Numbered from the stretch's first letter, positions 17,051-26,264 are shown. The stretch: 64,000 nucleotides of DNA from Leisingera sp. SS27 (GCF_028368855.1 NZ_JAQNCY010000003.1:343848-407847); one strand, 5' to 3'. The notes: generated by a model from the sequence alone, not told the origin. Program-made: numbers and translations.

Positions 17051-18028
17051 ATGGACACCGATGAACTGACACAGAAAATCCTCGATGGCGACCGCCGGGC
17101 GCTGGCCCGGGCCATCACCCTGGTGGAAAGCGGCCGCGAGGATCACCGCGCCAGGGCGGGGGAGCTGCTGTCGGACCTTGCCAAGCACAAGCGCCAGTCG
17201 CTGCGGATCGGCCTGTCGGGCACGCCCGGCGTCGGTAAATCCACCTTCATCGAAAGCTTCGGCATGATGCTCACGGGCCTTGGCCTGCGGGTGGCGGTGC
17301 TGGCGGTCGATCCCAGCTCTGCGCGCTCCGGCGGGTCGATCCTGGGCGACAAGACCCGGATGGAACGCCTCAGCCGCGAGCGCAATGCCTTCATCCGCCC
17401 GTCCCCCAGCCAGAGCCACCTGGGCGGCGTCGCCCGCCGCTCTCGCGAAGCGGTTGCCTTGTGCGAAGCGGCAGGCTTTGACGTGGTGCTGATCGAAACG
17501 GTCGGGGTGGGGCAGTCGGAAACCGTGGTGGCAGAGATGTCGGACCTGTTCCTGCTCTTGCTGGCGCCCGCAGGCGGCGATGAGCTGCAGGGGGTGAAGC
17601 GCGGCATCATGGAAATGGCTGACCTGATCCTGGTGAACAAGGCGGACGGGCCGCTGAAACCCGTCGCCACCCGCACCTGCGCCGACTACGCCGGCGCCCT
17701 GCGGCTGTTGCGCAAGCGCCCGCAAGACCCCGAAGGCTTCCCCAAGGCGCTGATGGTTTCCGCTGTCGAAGAGCACGGGCTGGACAAGGCCTGGGAAGAA
17801 ATGCAGGTGCTGACCGCCTGGCGCCGTGAAAACAGCCACTGGGACCGCCGCCGCGCTGATCAGGCCTGCTACTGGTTCGATCAGGAGGTGCGGCAGGCAC
17901 TGCTGGCACGGCTGGAAACACCGGAGGCCAAGGCGCAGATGGCGGAACTGGCGGGAACAGTGGCCGGGGGCGGCAAAAGCCCGGGCGAGGCGGCGCGGAT
18001 CATGCTGAAGGCGCTTGGCGCTGCCTGA
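17051..18028 (+). CDS. meaB: Methylmalonyl-CoA mutase-associated GTPase MeaB
   Basis: A 325-residue G3E-type P-loop GTPase of the MeaB/ArgK family, which protects and reloads adenosylcobalamin-dependent methylmalonyl-CoA mutase. Walker A GLSGTPGVGKST is near residue 60, VLAVDPSSARSGGSILGDKTRM gives the magnesium/switch region, and LIETVGVGQSE is the switch II motif. NKAD supplies base recognition. The start at 17051 is the first Met giving the family N-terminus (MDTDELTQKILDGDRRALARAI). The mutase itself is not in the window. Confidence 0.95.
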   Translation: MDTDELTQKILDGDRRALARAITLVESGREDHRARAGELLSDLAKHKRQSLRIGLSGTPGVGKSTFIESFGMMLTGLGLRVAVLAVDPSSARSGGSILGDKTRMERLSRERNAFIRPSPSQSHLGGVARRSREAVALCEAAGFDVVLIETVGVGQSETVVAEMSDLFLLLLAPAGGDELQGVKRGIMEMADLILVNKADGPLKPVATRTCADYAGALRLLRKRPQDPEGFPKALMVSAVEEHGLDKAWEEMQVLTAWRRENSHWDRRRADQACYWFDQEVRQALLARLETPEAKAQMAELAGTVAGGGKSPGEAARIMLKALGAA

Positions 18029-18124
18029 CACCTGCGGCGGACAGTAAAACAGGCGCCTGCAAGGGGGTTGCGGCAGGCCTGAAATGGGTGCAGTAAGCCC
18101 GGCAAGAAAGCTGAGTTGAATCAC

Positions 18125-18153
18125 TTGACGCTGTTGCCGGTTGAGCGTAAGAG
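18125..18153 (+). promoter_or_regulatory. Sigma-70-like promoter for rpmB
   Basis: TTGACG (18125-18130), a 17-bp spacer, then TAAGAG (18148-18153). It sits about 90 nt before the L28 start, where a housekeeping promoter is expected. Confidence 0.5.
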
Positions 18154-18244
18154 CAGCGGACCAGTTTTCGGGCGCAGCCAATGGCCGCGCCCCTTGTGAT
18201 TTGGCGCCGGACTGCCGGAGCCACCAAAAACGAAGGATGAAGAT

Positions 18245-18535
18245 ATGTCGCGCCGTTGCGAACTGACCGGAAAAGGCCCGATGACTGGCAACAATGTCAG
18301 CCACGCCAACAACAAAACCAAGCGCCGCTTTCTGCCCAACCTGAACGACGTGACCCTGCAGTCCGAAGTTCTGGGCCGTGGCGTCAAGCTGCGCATCTCC
18401 GCAGCTGCCCTGCGCTCTGTCGACCACCGCGGCGGCCTGGACGCGTTCCTGGCCAAAGCCAAGGACGAAGAGCTGTCGGCAAACGCGCTGAAAGTGAAGA
18501 AAGAGATCGCCAAGGCACAAGCCGCACAGGCTTAA
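18245..18535 (+). CDS. rpmB: 50S ribosomal protein L28
   Basis: A 96-residue L28. The N-terminal [29 protein letters not shown] is diagnostic and is followed by the [15 protein letters not shown] strand region and an alanine/lysine-rich C-terminal helix that is the usual alphaproteobacterial extension. Only one of the two zinc-ribbon cysteines of C+ forms is present (C5), so this is the C- type that needs no zinc. It is monocistronic, with its own promoter-like sequence and a strong terminator. Confidence 0.97.
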   Translation: MSRRCELTGKGPMTGNNVSHANNKTKRRFLPNLNDVTLQSEVLGRGVKLRISAAALRSVDHRGGLDAFLAKAKDEELSANALKVKKEIAKAQAAQA

Positions 18536-18572
18536 TTCCCTGGCCTGATCCCTTCACCGGATCGGATTACGG

Positions 18573-18605
18573 ACACCGCGCAGAGGCAACTCTGCGCGGT
18601 GTTTG
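18573..18605 (+). terminator. Strong terminator after rpmB
   Basis: A perfect 13-bp stem (18573-18585 with 18590-18602) closed by a GCAA tetraloop and followed by a short T stretch. Confidence 0.9.
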
Positions 18606-18672
18606 CGTTTGCGCAATCTGCCGCAGAGCCGGGCCTTGCGGCGGGCACGCCATGGGGGCATACCTGCCTGTG

Positions 18673-19023
18673 ATGATGCACCTCTTGCGCATATCCCTTG
18701 GCCTGTTTCTGGCCCTGACCGTTGCCTTGACGGCGCACAGCGCGGCCGCCCGGCAGGGGGAGCGCGGCGCTGCAGGCCAGATGGTGATCTGCACCGGCAC
18801 CGGCCCTGTCACAATTTATGTGGACAGCGAAGGCCAGCCGGCCAAGCCGCCGCACAACTGCCCCGATTGCGTGATGCATGTGCTGGACGCAGTGGTGCAG
18901 CCTGCGCGGCTGGTTCTGCAGGTGGAGGCTTGCGGCACCTTGACAGGGGATCAGCAGGCCGCACTGGCATCGGTGCAAAATATCCCGCAGGCCACCGCCC
19001 GGGCGCCTCCAGCGGCTGTCTGA
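18673..19023 (+). CDS. Small exported CxxC protein, copper-locus type
   Basis: A 116-residue protein with an N-terminal hydrophobic signal (MMHLLRISLGLFLALTVALTAHSAAA). The mature part contains MVICTGTGPVTIYVDSEG and the metal-ligand-like PPHNCPDCVMH. This resembles DUF2946-type periplasmic proteins often found next to copper genes. An alternative start at 18652 would add seven residues. It lies 56 nt before the PCu(A)C copper chaperone and is probably cotranscribed with it, suggesting a role in copper handling or cytochrome oxidase Cu-site assembly. The function is inferred from context. Confidence 0.6.
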   Translation: MMHLLRISLGLFLALTVALTAHSAAARQGERGAAGQMVICTGTGPVTIYVDSEGQPAKPPHNCPDCVMHVLDAVVQPARLVLQVEACGTLTGDQQAALASVQNIPQATARAPPAAV

Positions 19024-19079
19024 CCGGCCACGCACATTCCCAATTTCAAAACTGAATACCTATCCAGAGGAGACAGGAT

Positions 19080-19553
19080 ATGTCCCTGAAATCTGTTGTC
19101 ATTGCAGCCGCGGCTGCCGCTGCCTTTGCCACTTCAGCCCTTGCAGGCGAAGCCATGATCAAGGTGCACGACCAATACGCGCGGGTGTCGTCCCCGACGG
19201 CCAAGGCCGGCGCTGCCTTCATGGAGATCATGAACTCCGGCGAGGCCGACGATCAGCTGATCGATGTGCGCTCTGACGTGGCCGCCAAAGTGCAGCTGCA
19301 CACCCACAAGGAAGGCGGTGACGGCGTCATGAAGATGATGCATGTGGAGGAAGGCTTTGCCGTCCCTGCAGGCGAAACCCACATGCTGATGCGCGGCGGC
19401 GACCACATCATGTTCATGGGCCTGAAGCAGGCGCTGAACCACGGTGACGTGGTCAAGGTGACACTGGTCTTTGAAAAGGCGGGCGAGGTCGAGATCGAAG
19501 TGCCGGTGGATCTGGAGCGCAAGGCCGAAGGCCACTCCGGCCATTCCAACTGA
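19080..19553 (+). CDS. PCu(A)C periplasmic copper chaperone
   Basis: A 157-residue exported protein. The signal peptide runs to about residue 22 (SALA-GEA). The copper-binding motif H-x10-M-x21-H-x-M fits exactly with H76, M87, H109 and M111, as in PCu(A)C proteins that deliver Cu(I) to the CuA site of cytochrome oxidase. The tail GHSGHSN is His-rich and may add weak metal binding. AGAGGAG lies upstream of the ATG. It is followed by an intrinsic terminator and so ends the small copper operon. Confidence 0.93.
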   Translation: MSLKSVVIAAAAAAAFATSALAGEAMIKVHDQYARVSSPTAKAGAAFMEIMNSGEADDQLIDVRSDVAAKVQLHTHKEGGDGVMKMMHVEEGFAVPAGETHMLMRGGDHIMFMGLKQALNHGDVVKVTLVFEKAGEVEIEVPVDLERKAEGHSGHSN

Positions 19554-19606
19554 TCCGGGCAGGGCGGGCGCGGCGTCAGGCCGCGCTGCAGCCCTCCTTC
19601 GCGCCC

Positions 19607-19632
19607 AAAGCCCGCCGCGTGGCGGGCTTTTT
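19607..19632 (+). terminator. Terminator after copper chaperone gene
   Basis: A perfect 10-bp stem (AAAGCCCGCC / GGCGGGCTTT) around GCGT, with a T5 run. It lies between the chaperone gene and the convergent cobB and may serve both strands. Confidence 0.9.
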
Positions 19633-19637
19633 GCCGT

Positions 19638-20345
19638 CTAGGACTGGCCGAGCAGCTCCGCCACCCAGGCGGGGACAGTTTCGCTGGCCGGGCCAAAGCG
19701 GCGCTCTGCAAAGCGGGAGGCGGTGGCCGACGGCTCCAGGTTCAGCTCCACCGTACGGGCGCCTGCCAGATGCGCCTCATCGACAAAGGCCGCGGCCGGG
19801 TAAACCTCGCCCGAGGTGCCGATGGCGGCAAACAGATCCGCCCCGGCCAGATGCGCATAGATCTCCTCCATGAAATACGGCATCTCGCCGAACCAGACCA
19901 CATCGGGCCGCCCGGTAGGGGCCGCGCAAGCAGGGCAGGGCTGGCCGGTCTGCATTTCCATCGGCGCAGCCCAGCGGTGGCTGCACGCACCGCACAGCGC
20001 GCCCGCCAGTGTCCCGTGCATATGCAGAACACGTTGCGCGCCGCCGGCCTCATGCAGCCCGTCGACGTTCTGGGTCACAATCACCACTTCTCCCGGATGC
20101 TCCCGCTGCAGCCGCGTCAGCGCCTGATGGCCCGGGTTAGGCGCGGCTCCCGCCGCCTGTATGCGCCGCGCATTGTAGAAGCCATGCACCAGGTCCGGAT
20201 TGCGGGCAAAGCCTTCGGGCGTTGCCACATCCTCGATCCGGTGCTGCGCCCAGAGGCCGCCCGCGTCGCGGAAGGTTCCCAGCCCACTCTCGGCGGAAAT
20301 CCCGGCGCCGGTCAGGATGACGATCTTCTGACTGCTCTTTCCCAT
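19638..20345 (-). CDS. cobB: NAD-dependent protein deacylase, sirtuin CobB
   Basis: A 235-residue class III sirtuin. NAD-binding motifs are LTGAGISAESGLGTFRD near the N-terminus and TQNVDGLHEAGG, with the catalytic His in LHMHGTL. The zinc site is CGAC (before SHRW) and CPAC (before AAPTG). The FYNARR segment contains the Y-x-x-R pair that lets class III enzymes accept succinyl or malonyl lysine. The start at 20345 is supported by AGGAGGT nine bases upstream. The 5' end faces the LMW-PTP gene in divergent orientation. Confidence 0.95.
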   Translation of the reverse strand: MGKSSQKIVILTGAGISAESGLGTFRDAGGLWAQHRIEDVATPEGFARNPDLVHGFYNARRIQAAGAAPNPGHQALTRLQREHPGEVVIVTQNVDGLHEAGGAQRVLHMHGTLAGALCGACSHRWAAPMEMQTGQPCPACAAPTGRPDVVWFGEMPYFMEEIYAHLAGADLFAAIGTSGEVYPAAAFVDEAHLAGARTVELNLEPSATASRFAERRFGPASETVPAWVAELLGQS

Positions 20346-20395
20346 AGCCGCAGAACCTCCTATCACTGACCCCGGATCACAGGAGCCCTTTGCCC

Positions 20396-20833
20396 ATGCC
20401 TACCCGTATTCTGTTTGTCTGCCTAGGAAACATCTGCCGCTCCCCCGCGGCCGAGGGCGTGTTCCGCGCGCTCTGCCCGGATGCCGAGACTGACAGTGCG
20501 GGCACTGCGTCCTACCACGTGGGTGAGCCGCCCTACGGTCCGATGCAGGCGGCAGCAACAGCGCGGGAGCTGGATATATCGGACCTGCGCGCCCGCCAAT
20601 TCCGGCGCGGCGATTTTAAGAGCTTCGACCTGATCATCGCCATGGACGCCAGCAACCTGGAAAACATCGAAGCCCTGCGCCCGGCCGGCAGCGAAACCCC
20701 GGTGCGCCTGTTCACCGACTACGCGCCGGAGTCCGGCGCGGATCATGTGCCGGATCCCTATTACACCCGCGACTTCGACGGCTGCCTGGACCTGATCGAA
20801 CAGGCCGCCAAGGGCCTTAGGGCAGCGCTCTAA
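20396..20833 (+). CDS. Low-molecular-weight protein-tyrosine phosphatase
   Basis: A 145-residue LMW-PTP. The phosphate loop is C9-L-G-N-I-C-R15-S at the very N-terminus (VCLGNICRSP), and the general-acid loop is DPYYTRDF near residue 120. Length is typical. AGGAG lies 10 nt before the ATG at 20396. Targets are not predictable; bacterial homologues dephosphorylate tyrosine kinases, stress proteins or arsenate-related substrates. Its stop is only 2 nt from the stop of the convergent LysR gene. Confidence 0.94.
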   Translation: MPTRILFVCLGNICRSPAAEGVFRALCPDAETDSAGTASYHVGEPPYGPMQAAATARELDISDLRARQFRRGDFKSFDLIIAMDASNLENIEALRPAGSETPVRLFTDYAPESGADHVPDPYYTRDFDGCLDLIEQAAKGLRAAL

Positions 20834-20834
20834 A

Positions 20835-21800
20835 TCACTCTGCAATCACCCGGAAACCGCCCGCCAGGAACGGCATCTGCTGTACCGCCGGGTCGATCAT
20901 ATGGCTCTGGACGAGGCGGCGCACGGTCTCCGCCACATCCCGCGGCACCCGGTCGGCCCAGTCGGCAGCGGTGAACAGCGAGATCGTCCGCGACATCTCC
21001 CCGAACGGCAGCGGGAAGGCGTCGATCTGGTCGTGGAAGCGGCCCGCACGCATGTATCCCAGCGGCGTGGTGATGGCCCATCCGATCCGCCGCGCCACCA
21101 TTGCCATCAGCGCCAGATGCGAGCCGACCTCGAACCGGTCCTCGAACTCCAGCTTCTGGCGCCCCAGCAGCCCTTCGATTTGCTGCGAGATCAGCTGCTC
21201 GCGGGCATAGCGCAGGAACGGCAGGTCCTGCAGCTGCTCCGCCGCCTGCGCCGCATCCGAGACCGCGCCGCGCGGCGCCACCAGGATGAAGGGGTCGCGC
21301 ACCAGCGGGTATTCCACCAGCCCCTCGTGCAAGCCCCCGGCGGTGGCGGCAATGGCGATATGCAGCTCCCGTGCTTCCATCGCCCGCACAACGTCATGGC
21401 TGGAGGCGGTGATCATCTTGAACCGGCATTGCGTCAGGCTATCCGCAAGAATAGTGGCCAGCCGCGGTGTCAGATCATTGTCGAAATCGTCAATCAGCCC
21501 GATCGACAGCGCCTGCAGGTGGGTCAGGTCCATCACCGTCAGCTCGCTCTGGGCCAGCCGCAGCTCGCCCAGCACCGCCTCGGTCCGGGCCAGAAAGCTG
21601 CGCCCGGCGGCAGTCAGCACCATCGGGCGGCGGCCATGGTCGATCAGCGCGCTGTCCAGCGCCTTCTCCAGGTTGCGCATCTGCTGGCTGACGGCCGGCT
21701 GGCTCAGCCCGGTCATCTCGGCGGCCTGGGCCACGGACCCGGTCTTGGCCAAAGCCTCAAACACTTCCAGCCCGCGCAAGGAAACGCCCTTGATCAACAT
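20835..21800 (-). CDS. LysR-family transcriptional regulator
   Basis: A 321-residue LTTR. The N-terminal helix-turn-helix is LRGLEVFEALAKTGSVAQAAEMTGLSQPAVSQQMRNLEKALDSALI (about residues 8-53), followed by the linker helix and a periplasmic-binding-protein-like effector domain from about residue 95. No target gene is divergent next to it; the neighbour on its 5' side is a co-oriented small secreted protein, so its regulon is not evident. Ligand unknown. Confidence 0.93.
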   Translation of the reverse strand: MLIKGVSLRGLEVFEALAKTGSVAQAAEMTGLSQPAVSQQMRNLEKALDSALIDHGRRPMVLTAAGRSFLARTEAVLGELRLAQSELTVMDLTHLQALSIGLIDDFDNDLTPRLATILADSLTQCRFKMITASSHDVVRAMEARELHIAIAATAGGLHEGLVEYPLVRDPFILVAPRGAVSDAAQAAEQLQDLPFLRYAREQLISQQIEGLLGRQKLEFEDRFEVGSHLALMAMVARRIGWAITTPLGYMRAGRFHDQIDAFPLPFGEMSRTISLFTAADWADRVPRDVAETVRRLVQSHMIDPAVQQMPFLAGGFRVIAE

Positions 21801-21914
21801 ATCAACTGCTCCAATACCTTAGGCCGTTCTTTGCCGTTTGGCGCTGCGCGGTCAAGGGTGGCAATGCCGCAGTCTTTCCCCCTTGCGAAAATGCCGCAGC
21901 GCAGATGCATCAAT

Positions 21915-21940
21915 GAAAAAGGCGCCCCGCAGGACGCCTT
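21915..21940 (-). terminator. Terminator after small secreted protein gene
   Basis: Stem AAGGCG / CGCCTT (21919-21924 and 21935-21940), with a T-run on the minus strand, placed 26 nt beyond the stop at 21966. Confidence 0.7.
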
Positions 21941-21965
21941 CAGCAAAGGTGATTGTGACGCCGCC

Positions 21966-22277
21966 TCAGCCGCAGCTGCGTGCCGCGTGGTCGCCAAAGG
22001 CCTTGTAGCGCAGCCACAGCCGCTCGTCGCTGCGGTTGGAGGACTGGCGCACCACCTGGGCCTGATGCGGATCGGCGAACCACTTGGAGACGGTCTTGCG
22101 CTCCGATGCGGTCAGGCTGACGTTGGCGGCCTTCTGGATGCAGTTGCAAAGGGAAGGCGAGGCCGCAGTGCGGTCCGACTGGCGGCAGGCGCGCTCAATG
22201 GCGCCGGCCTCGGCGCCTGCAGGCGCCAGTGCGGCCAGAAAACCGGCACACAGCGTGGTGGTCAGGAAAGTTTTCAT
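21966..22277 (-). CDS. Small secreted protein of unknown function
   Basis: A 103-residue exported protein. The signal peptide is MKTFLTTTLCAGFLAALAPAGAEA. The mature part has four cysteines in the segments ERACRQSD, SLCNCIQ and the C-terminal ARSCG, plus a conserved-looking KWFADPHQAQVVRQSSNRSDERLWLRYKAFG. The family appears in Rhodobacteraceae genomes, sometimes under the unsupported name 'arginine transporter'. No transport or enzymatic motif is visible. The start at 22277 is the only one giving a signal peptide. Confidence 0.7.
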   Translation of the reverse strand: MKTFLTTTLCAGFLAALAPAGAEAGAIERACRQSDRTAASPSLCNCIQKAANVSLTASERKTVSKWFADPHQAQVVRQSSNRSDERLWLRYKAFGDHAARSCG

Positions 22278-22425
22278 CTGCTCATGCCCCGTTTTGGCAA
22301 GCGGGTCTGCTGCCCGCGGAATTGTCCGCAGTATGGCGCAGTCCGGCGCCGTTTTCAATCGTGGTAAACGGGGAGAACGGGCGGCTGGAGCACCGCCTTC
22401 CGCGGCCCTCCAGCGCCGGGGTCGC

Positions 22426-22608
22426 TCAGGTCTGGTTCGGCCCGCGCATGGCGCGGACGGCCTGGCGGACGGCTTTCCAGTCTGCCGCCTCGCTGTCTTT
22501 GCCGGCCTCCTGGCAGGCGCGCATCTTCTGCGCCGCCTCGGCCTCGGCCTTGTCGCCATGCGCGCTGTAGAGCGCGCGGGCATATTCAGCGGCTTTGATT
22601 GCATCCAT
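22426..22608 (-). CDS. Small helical protein, 60 aa
   Basis: A 60-residue, charged, largely helical protein (MDAIKAAEYARALYSAHGDK followed by AEAEAAQKMRACQEAGKDSE). The start at 22608 is well supported by AGGAGGACG nine bases upstream. It resembles the short conserved proteins annotated in Rhodobacteraceae without function. It has no signal peptide and no membrane segment. Confidence 0.65.
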   Translation of the reverse strand: MDAIKAAEYARALYSAHGDKAEAEAAQKMRACQEAGKDSEAADWKAVRQAVRAMRGPNQT

Positions 22609-22820
22609 GCGGATCGTCCTCCTTTGCTGGTGTCTTCCGTCACAGGGGCGCGCGTCTCGCGGTACGGCAGGAGTATAGCGCATTTTGGCGGCTGGTGCAG
22701 GGAGCGGGGAGAATTTGCGGGATTTTGGCGGATGGCTTAGCCTGCTGCGGAAACGGTAGGTGCCGCTAAACGTACGGCTATTTGGTCAGCTTGGTTGAAA
22801 CGATTGCGTAAACCACTGAA

Positions 22821-22909
22821 GAACGCGCCTGACCTCAGGGGAGGCGCAAACGCGTCTTCGTCGTGCTGAAGGCACGCTTTCGGCATGACGGGGAAGGTCA
22901 GGCGTGTTC
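22821..22909. repeat. Structured inverted repeat, 89 nt
   Basis: Arms GAACGCGCCTGACCT (22821-22835) and its complement at 22895-22909 match at 14 of 15 positions. The 59-nt interior holds a further hairpin (CGTGC-TGAAG-GCACG at about 22863-22877). It lies in the 22684-22932 gap, which otherwise has no gene, and could be a small RNA or a palindromic mobile remnant. Confidence 0.6.
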
Positions 22910-22932
22910 CGGCCTGTCAGCCGGGGGTAAAG

Positions 22933-24243
22933 CTAGATTTCTACCATGCTTTCTGCCGCCGCAGAGTGAGAGGGAGTTGTTTTGGAAGGCGAAGAAACGT
23001 CACCAAAAATCATGTCGCGATAGTGGGAGATGTTCTCAAGTCGGCGCTGTGTGCCTTCTATGTCACCACTCACGAACCACAGGCCGGTGCAAAGAGCCGC
23101 GTACAGTTTCCAGTCGCCCAGGCTTGTGCCCAGTTGTTTCTTGAAGGCATCGGAGAAAACCGAAGGTTCAGCGGCGTTCGCTTTCTGAAGTTCATTTTCA
23201 AGCTGAGCGACTTTTGCGTTCAGTCGGCCAATCTCTGCCCGCAGCTGATCTTCCGTTTCGCTCGCTAGAGGACCATCGCTTGGGGCCTGCTGAAGTGTTG
23301 AATTCACTGCGAGCAGCAGGGGAGGCAAAGCCGCCAGAGGCTCGAGCGCTTCAGGGAGCGCATTGGCGCCGGTTTCCGCATGAAAGCGCTCAATGCTATT
23401 GGTGACTTGCGCGGCGAGGCCTTGCAGGCTTGCAGTGGCAATAATCCGGTTTTCGAATAAGTGGCTTACGGACTTGGGTTCGTGCTTGGGGAACCTTTCC
23501 TTGCCTGGCGGCGGCGCATTGAATTCAGCCCTTATACGCTCGATTTCCGCAGCGACGGCTTCGGGACCGGATTCCCACTTCTCGACGCTTATAAGGGCTA
23601 CCTGGCGCTGCAGATTCCAATCGAGTGGATCACCAGTTAGAAAGCCTCTGTACCAATCGTACCAGTAGCTCCAATTGCCGCCGGCGTTCTTTAGCGAAAG
23701 CAGCAAGTCGCTTGGGCTATTTCTTGGGTCTCCAGGTTGCCTTGTACCTGGTGTTAGTTCGCTGGAGGCGAAGAGGTCGTTGGGATTATCCATACTTTCT
23801 GCAAAGTGAAGATCAAGCTCGACCGGGTGCCAAAGGTGCAGGAATAGCTCTCCACGGCTCATCCTTGAGCCGATTTCCAAGGATTTGCTGCTGTATATGA
23901 TCGCGTTCCGGTTCCGTAGTTTTTGTGATCGTACGTCCTTGATACAGGCATTACCGCAAGCATAACCGTACCCGGATTCCTCATCGTTCTCGAACAGTGT
24001 CTTGAGGGGGCCTTTCGCAAATCCGACGGTCATGGGGGGAGGAGCAGCAGCCGACCAGGCGCCAAAATAACTTTCAATTGCAGCTCGGCTGACGTCTCTG
24101 AACATTGCAAGTGCATACATGTCGTGCAAGGGCGTTCCTAAGTCGTCTAGGAAACGTTTAGTTGTGGTCATACTGCGCATAGCAGCCCGACAGCTCAGGA
24201 CCCTTACGGCCTTGTAAGGAAGCCTTTCGAGTGCTGCCTGCAA
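22933..24243 (-). CDS. Accessory protein of unknown function with coiled coil
   Basis: An uncharacterised protein of up to 436 residues. The first possible start is a TTG at 24243; ATGs at residues 22 and 25 are alternatives. Visible features are a tryptophan-rich block (GGNWSYWYDWYRGFLTGDPLDWNLQRQVALISVEKWESGPEAVAAEIERIR, about 190-240), a heptad-like coiled coil (about 320-350, SETEDQLRAEIGRLNAKVAQ), and a helical tail (WKLYAALCTGLWFVSGDIEGTQRRLENI) with one possible hydrophobic segment. Base composition is clearly less GC-rich than the surroundings. I do not recognise a named family. It lies divergent from lepA. Confidence 0.65.
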   Translation of the reverse strand: MQAALERLPYKAVRVLSCRAAMRSMTTTKRFLDDLGTPLHDMYALAMFRDVSRAAIESYFGAWSAAAPPPMTVGFAKGPLKTLFENDEESGYGYACGNACIKDVRSQKLRNRNAIIYSSKSLEIGSRMSRGELFLHLWHPVELDLHFAESMDNPNDLFASSELTPGTRQPGDPRNSPSDLLLSLKNAGGNWSYWYDWYRGFLTGDPLDWNLQRQVALISVEKWESGPEAVAAEIERIRAEFNAPPPGKERFPKHEPKSVSHLFENRIIATASLQGLAAQVTNSIERFHAETGANALPEALEPLAALPPLLLAVNSTLQQAPSDGPLASETEDQLRAEIGRLNAKVAQLENELQKANAAEPSVFSDAFKKQLGTSLGDWKLYAALCTGLWFVSGDIEGTQRRLENISHYRDMIFGDVSSPSKTTPSHSAAAESMVEI

Positions 24244-24343
24244 TTCGGCGTAGTTACGAATATTCCTACTATAATGCCTTAGGAGTAGGTTGGGGCCTCA
24301 ACGGCGCTTGACCAAACCCCGAATCCAAATCATATGCCTCAGC

Positions 24344-26158
24344 ATGACTGACCTCGCTCACATCCGCAATTTCTCCATCGTCGCCCATATCGACCATGGC
24401 AAATCCACCCTCGCTGACCGGCTCATCCAGGAGACCGGAACGGTGAAGGACCGCGATATGAAGGAGCAGCTGCTCGACGCCATGGACATCGAGCGCGAGC
24501 GCGGGATCACCATCAAGGCCAACACCGTGCGCATCGACTATACCGCGCAGGACGGCGAGACCTATGTGCTCAATCTGATCGACACCCCCGGCCATGTCGA
24601 CTTTGCCTATGAGGTCTCCCGCTCCATGCGTGCGGTTGAGGGCTCGCTGCTGGTCGTCGACAGCACCCAAGGGGTGGAGGCGCAGACGCTGGCCAATGTC
24701 TATCAGGCGATCGACGCGGATCATGAGATCGTCCCGGTCCTGAACAAGATCGACCTGCCGGCCTCGGACTGCGACCGGGTGGCGGAGCAGATCGAGGATG
24801 TGATCGGCATCGACGCCACCGGCGCCATCCAGGTCTCGGCCAAGACCGGCCAGGGAATCCGCGAAACGCTGGAAAGCATCGTCCAGCACCTGCCCGCGCC
24901 CGAGGGCACCCGCGACGCGCCGCTGAAGGCCATGCTGGTCGACAGCTGGTACGACAGCTACCTCGGCGTGATCGTTCTGGTCCGCATCATGGACGGCGTC
25001 CTGAAAAAGGGGATGCGGGTCAAGTTCATGTCGAACAACACCCTGCATCACGTCGACCGCATCGGCGTCTTCCGCCCAGCCATGCAGGTGGTGGACGAAC
25101 TGGGTCCGGGCGAGATCGGCTTCCTCACCGCCTCGATCAAGCAGGTGCGCGACACCCGCGTCGGCGACACCATCACCAACGACCGCAATGGTACCGAGGT
25201 GGCGCTGCCGGGCTTCAAACCCGCCCAGCCGGTGGTGTTCTGCGGCCTGTTCCCGGTCGACTCCGCCGAATTCGAGGACCTGCGCGACGCCATCGACAAG
25301 CTGGCGCTGAACGACGCGTCCTTCTCCTTTGAGATGGAAACCTCCGCCGCGCTCGGCTTCGGCTTCCGCTGCGGCTTCCTGGGCCTGTTGCACCTGGAGG
25401 TGATCCGCGACCGGATCGAACGCGAATACAACATCGAGCTGATCACGACGGCGCCGTCGGTGATCTACCACGTCTACATGAAGGGCAAGGATAACGAGCC
25501 CGGCGAGATGATCGAGCTGCACAACCCCGCCGACATGCCCGACCCCTCCAAGGTCGACCACATCCAGGAGCCGCGCATCAAGGCGACCATTCTGGTGCCC
25601 GACGAATACCTGGGCGACGTGCTGAAGCTCTGCCAGGACCGCCGCGGCATCCAGATGGACCTCTCCTACGCCGGCTCCCGCGCCATGGTGGTTTATGACC
25701 TGCCGCTCAATGAGGTGGTCTTCGACTTCTACGACCGCCTGAAATCGGTGACCAAGGGCTATGCCTCCTTCGACTACCAGATGACCGGCTACCGTCAGGA
25801 CAACCTGGTCAAGATGTCGGTCTTGGTGAACGACGAGCCGGTCGATGCGCTCTCCACCATGGTGCACCGCGACCGCGCCGAGATGCGCGGCCGCGCCATG
25901 TGCGAGAAGCTCAAGGAGCTGATCCCGCGCCACATGTTCAAGATCCCGATCCAGGCTGCCATCGGCGGCAAGGTGATCGCCCGCGAGACCCTTTCAGCCT
26001 TACGCAAAGACGTGACCGCCAAATGCTACGGCGGCGACGCCACCCGGAAGCGGAAACTGCTGGACAAGCAGAAAGCGGGCAAGAAGAAGATGCGCCAGTT
26101 CGGCAAGGTGGATATCCCGCAGGAAGCGTTTATTTCCGCCCTCAAAATGGACAGCTGA
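24344..26158 (+). CDS. lepA: Elongation factor 4 (LepA)
   Basis: A 604-residue translational GTPase (EF4). G1 is AHIDHGKST (about residues 14-22), G2 lies in [13 protein letters not shown]3 is DTPGHVDF and G4 is NKIDLP. The LepA-specific C-terminal domain carries the [24 protein letters not shown] motif. LepA remodels ribosomes, acting in initiation-related assembly or back-translocation under stress. The start at 24344 gives [19 protein letters not shown], the usual N-terminus. It is flanked on both sides by AT-richer genes of unknown function. Confidence 0.98.
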   Translation: MTDLAHIRNFSIVAHIDHGKSTLADRLIQETGTVKDRDMKEQLLDAMDIERERGITIKANTVRIDYTAQDGETYVLNLIDTPGHVDFAYEVSRSMRAVEGSLLVVDSTQGVEAQTLANVYQAIDADHEIVPVLNKIDLPASDCDRVAEQIEDVIGIDATGAIQVSAKTGQGIRETLESIVQHLPAPEGTRDAPLKAMLVDSWYDSYLGVIVLVRIMDGVLKKGMRVKFMSNNTLHHVDRIGVFRPAMQVVDELGPGEIGFLTASIKQVRDTRVGDTITNDRNGTEVALPGFKPAQPVVFCGLFPVDSAEFEDLRDAIDKLALNDASFSFEMETSAALGFGFRCGFLGLLHLEVIRDRIEREYNIELITTAPSVIYHVYMKGKDNEPGEMIELHNPADMPDPSKVDHIQEPRIKATILVPDEYLGDVLKLCQDRRGIQMDLSYAGSRAMVVYDLPLNEVVFDFYDRLKSVTKGYASFDYQMTGYRQDNLVKMSVLVNDEPVDALSTMVHRDRAEMRGRAMCEKLKELIPRHMFKIPIQAAIGGKVIARETLSALRKDVTAKCYGGDATRKRKLLDKQKAGKKKMRQFGKVDIPQEAFISALKMDS

Positions 26159-26264
26159 GGCTGTCCATTTCCGAGGGCGCGCGGGCGAAAGCACTTGGCA
26201 ATGCCAGTTGGGTGCCCGCAACTGAGTGTTGGTCAGAACACTCTTTTTGAAAGTGAATTAAGGA

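Noticed and set aside
24269..25933. A 554-codon frame opposite lepA
   Set aside because: Antisense shadow of a fully conserved LepA; it has no domains or ribosome-binding site.
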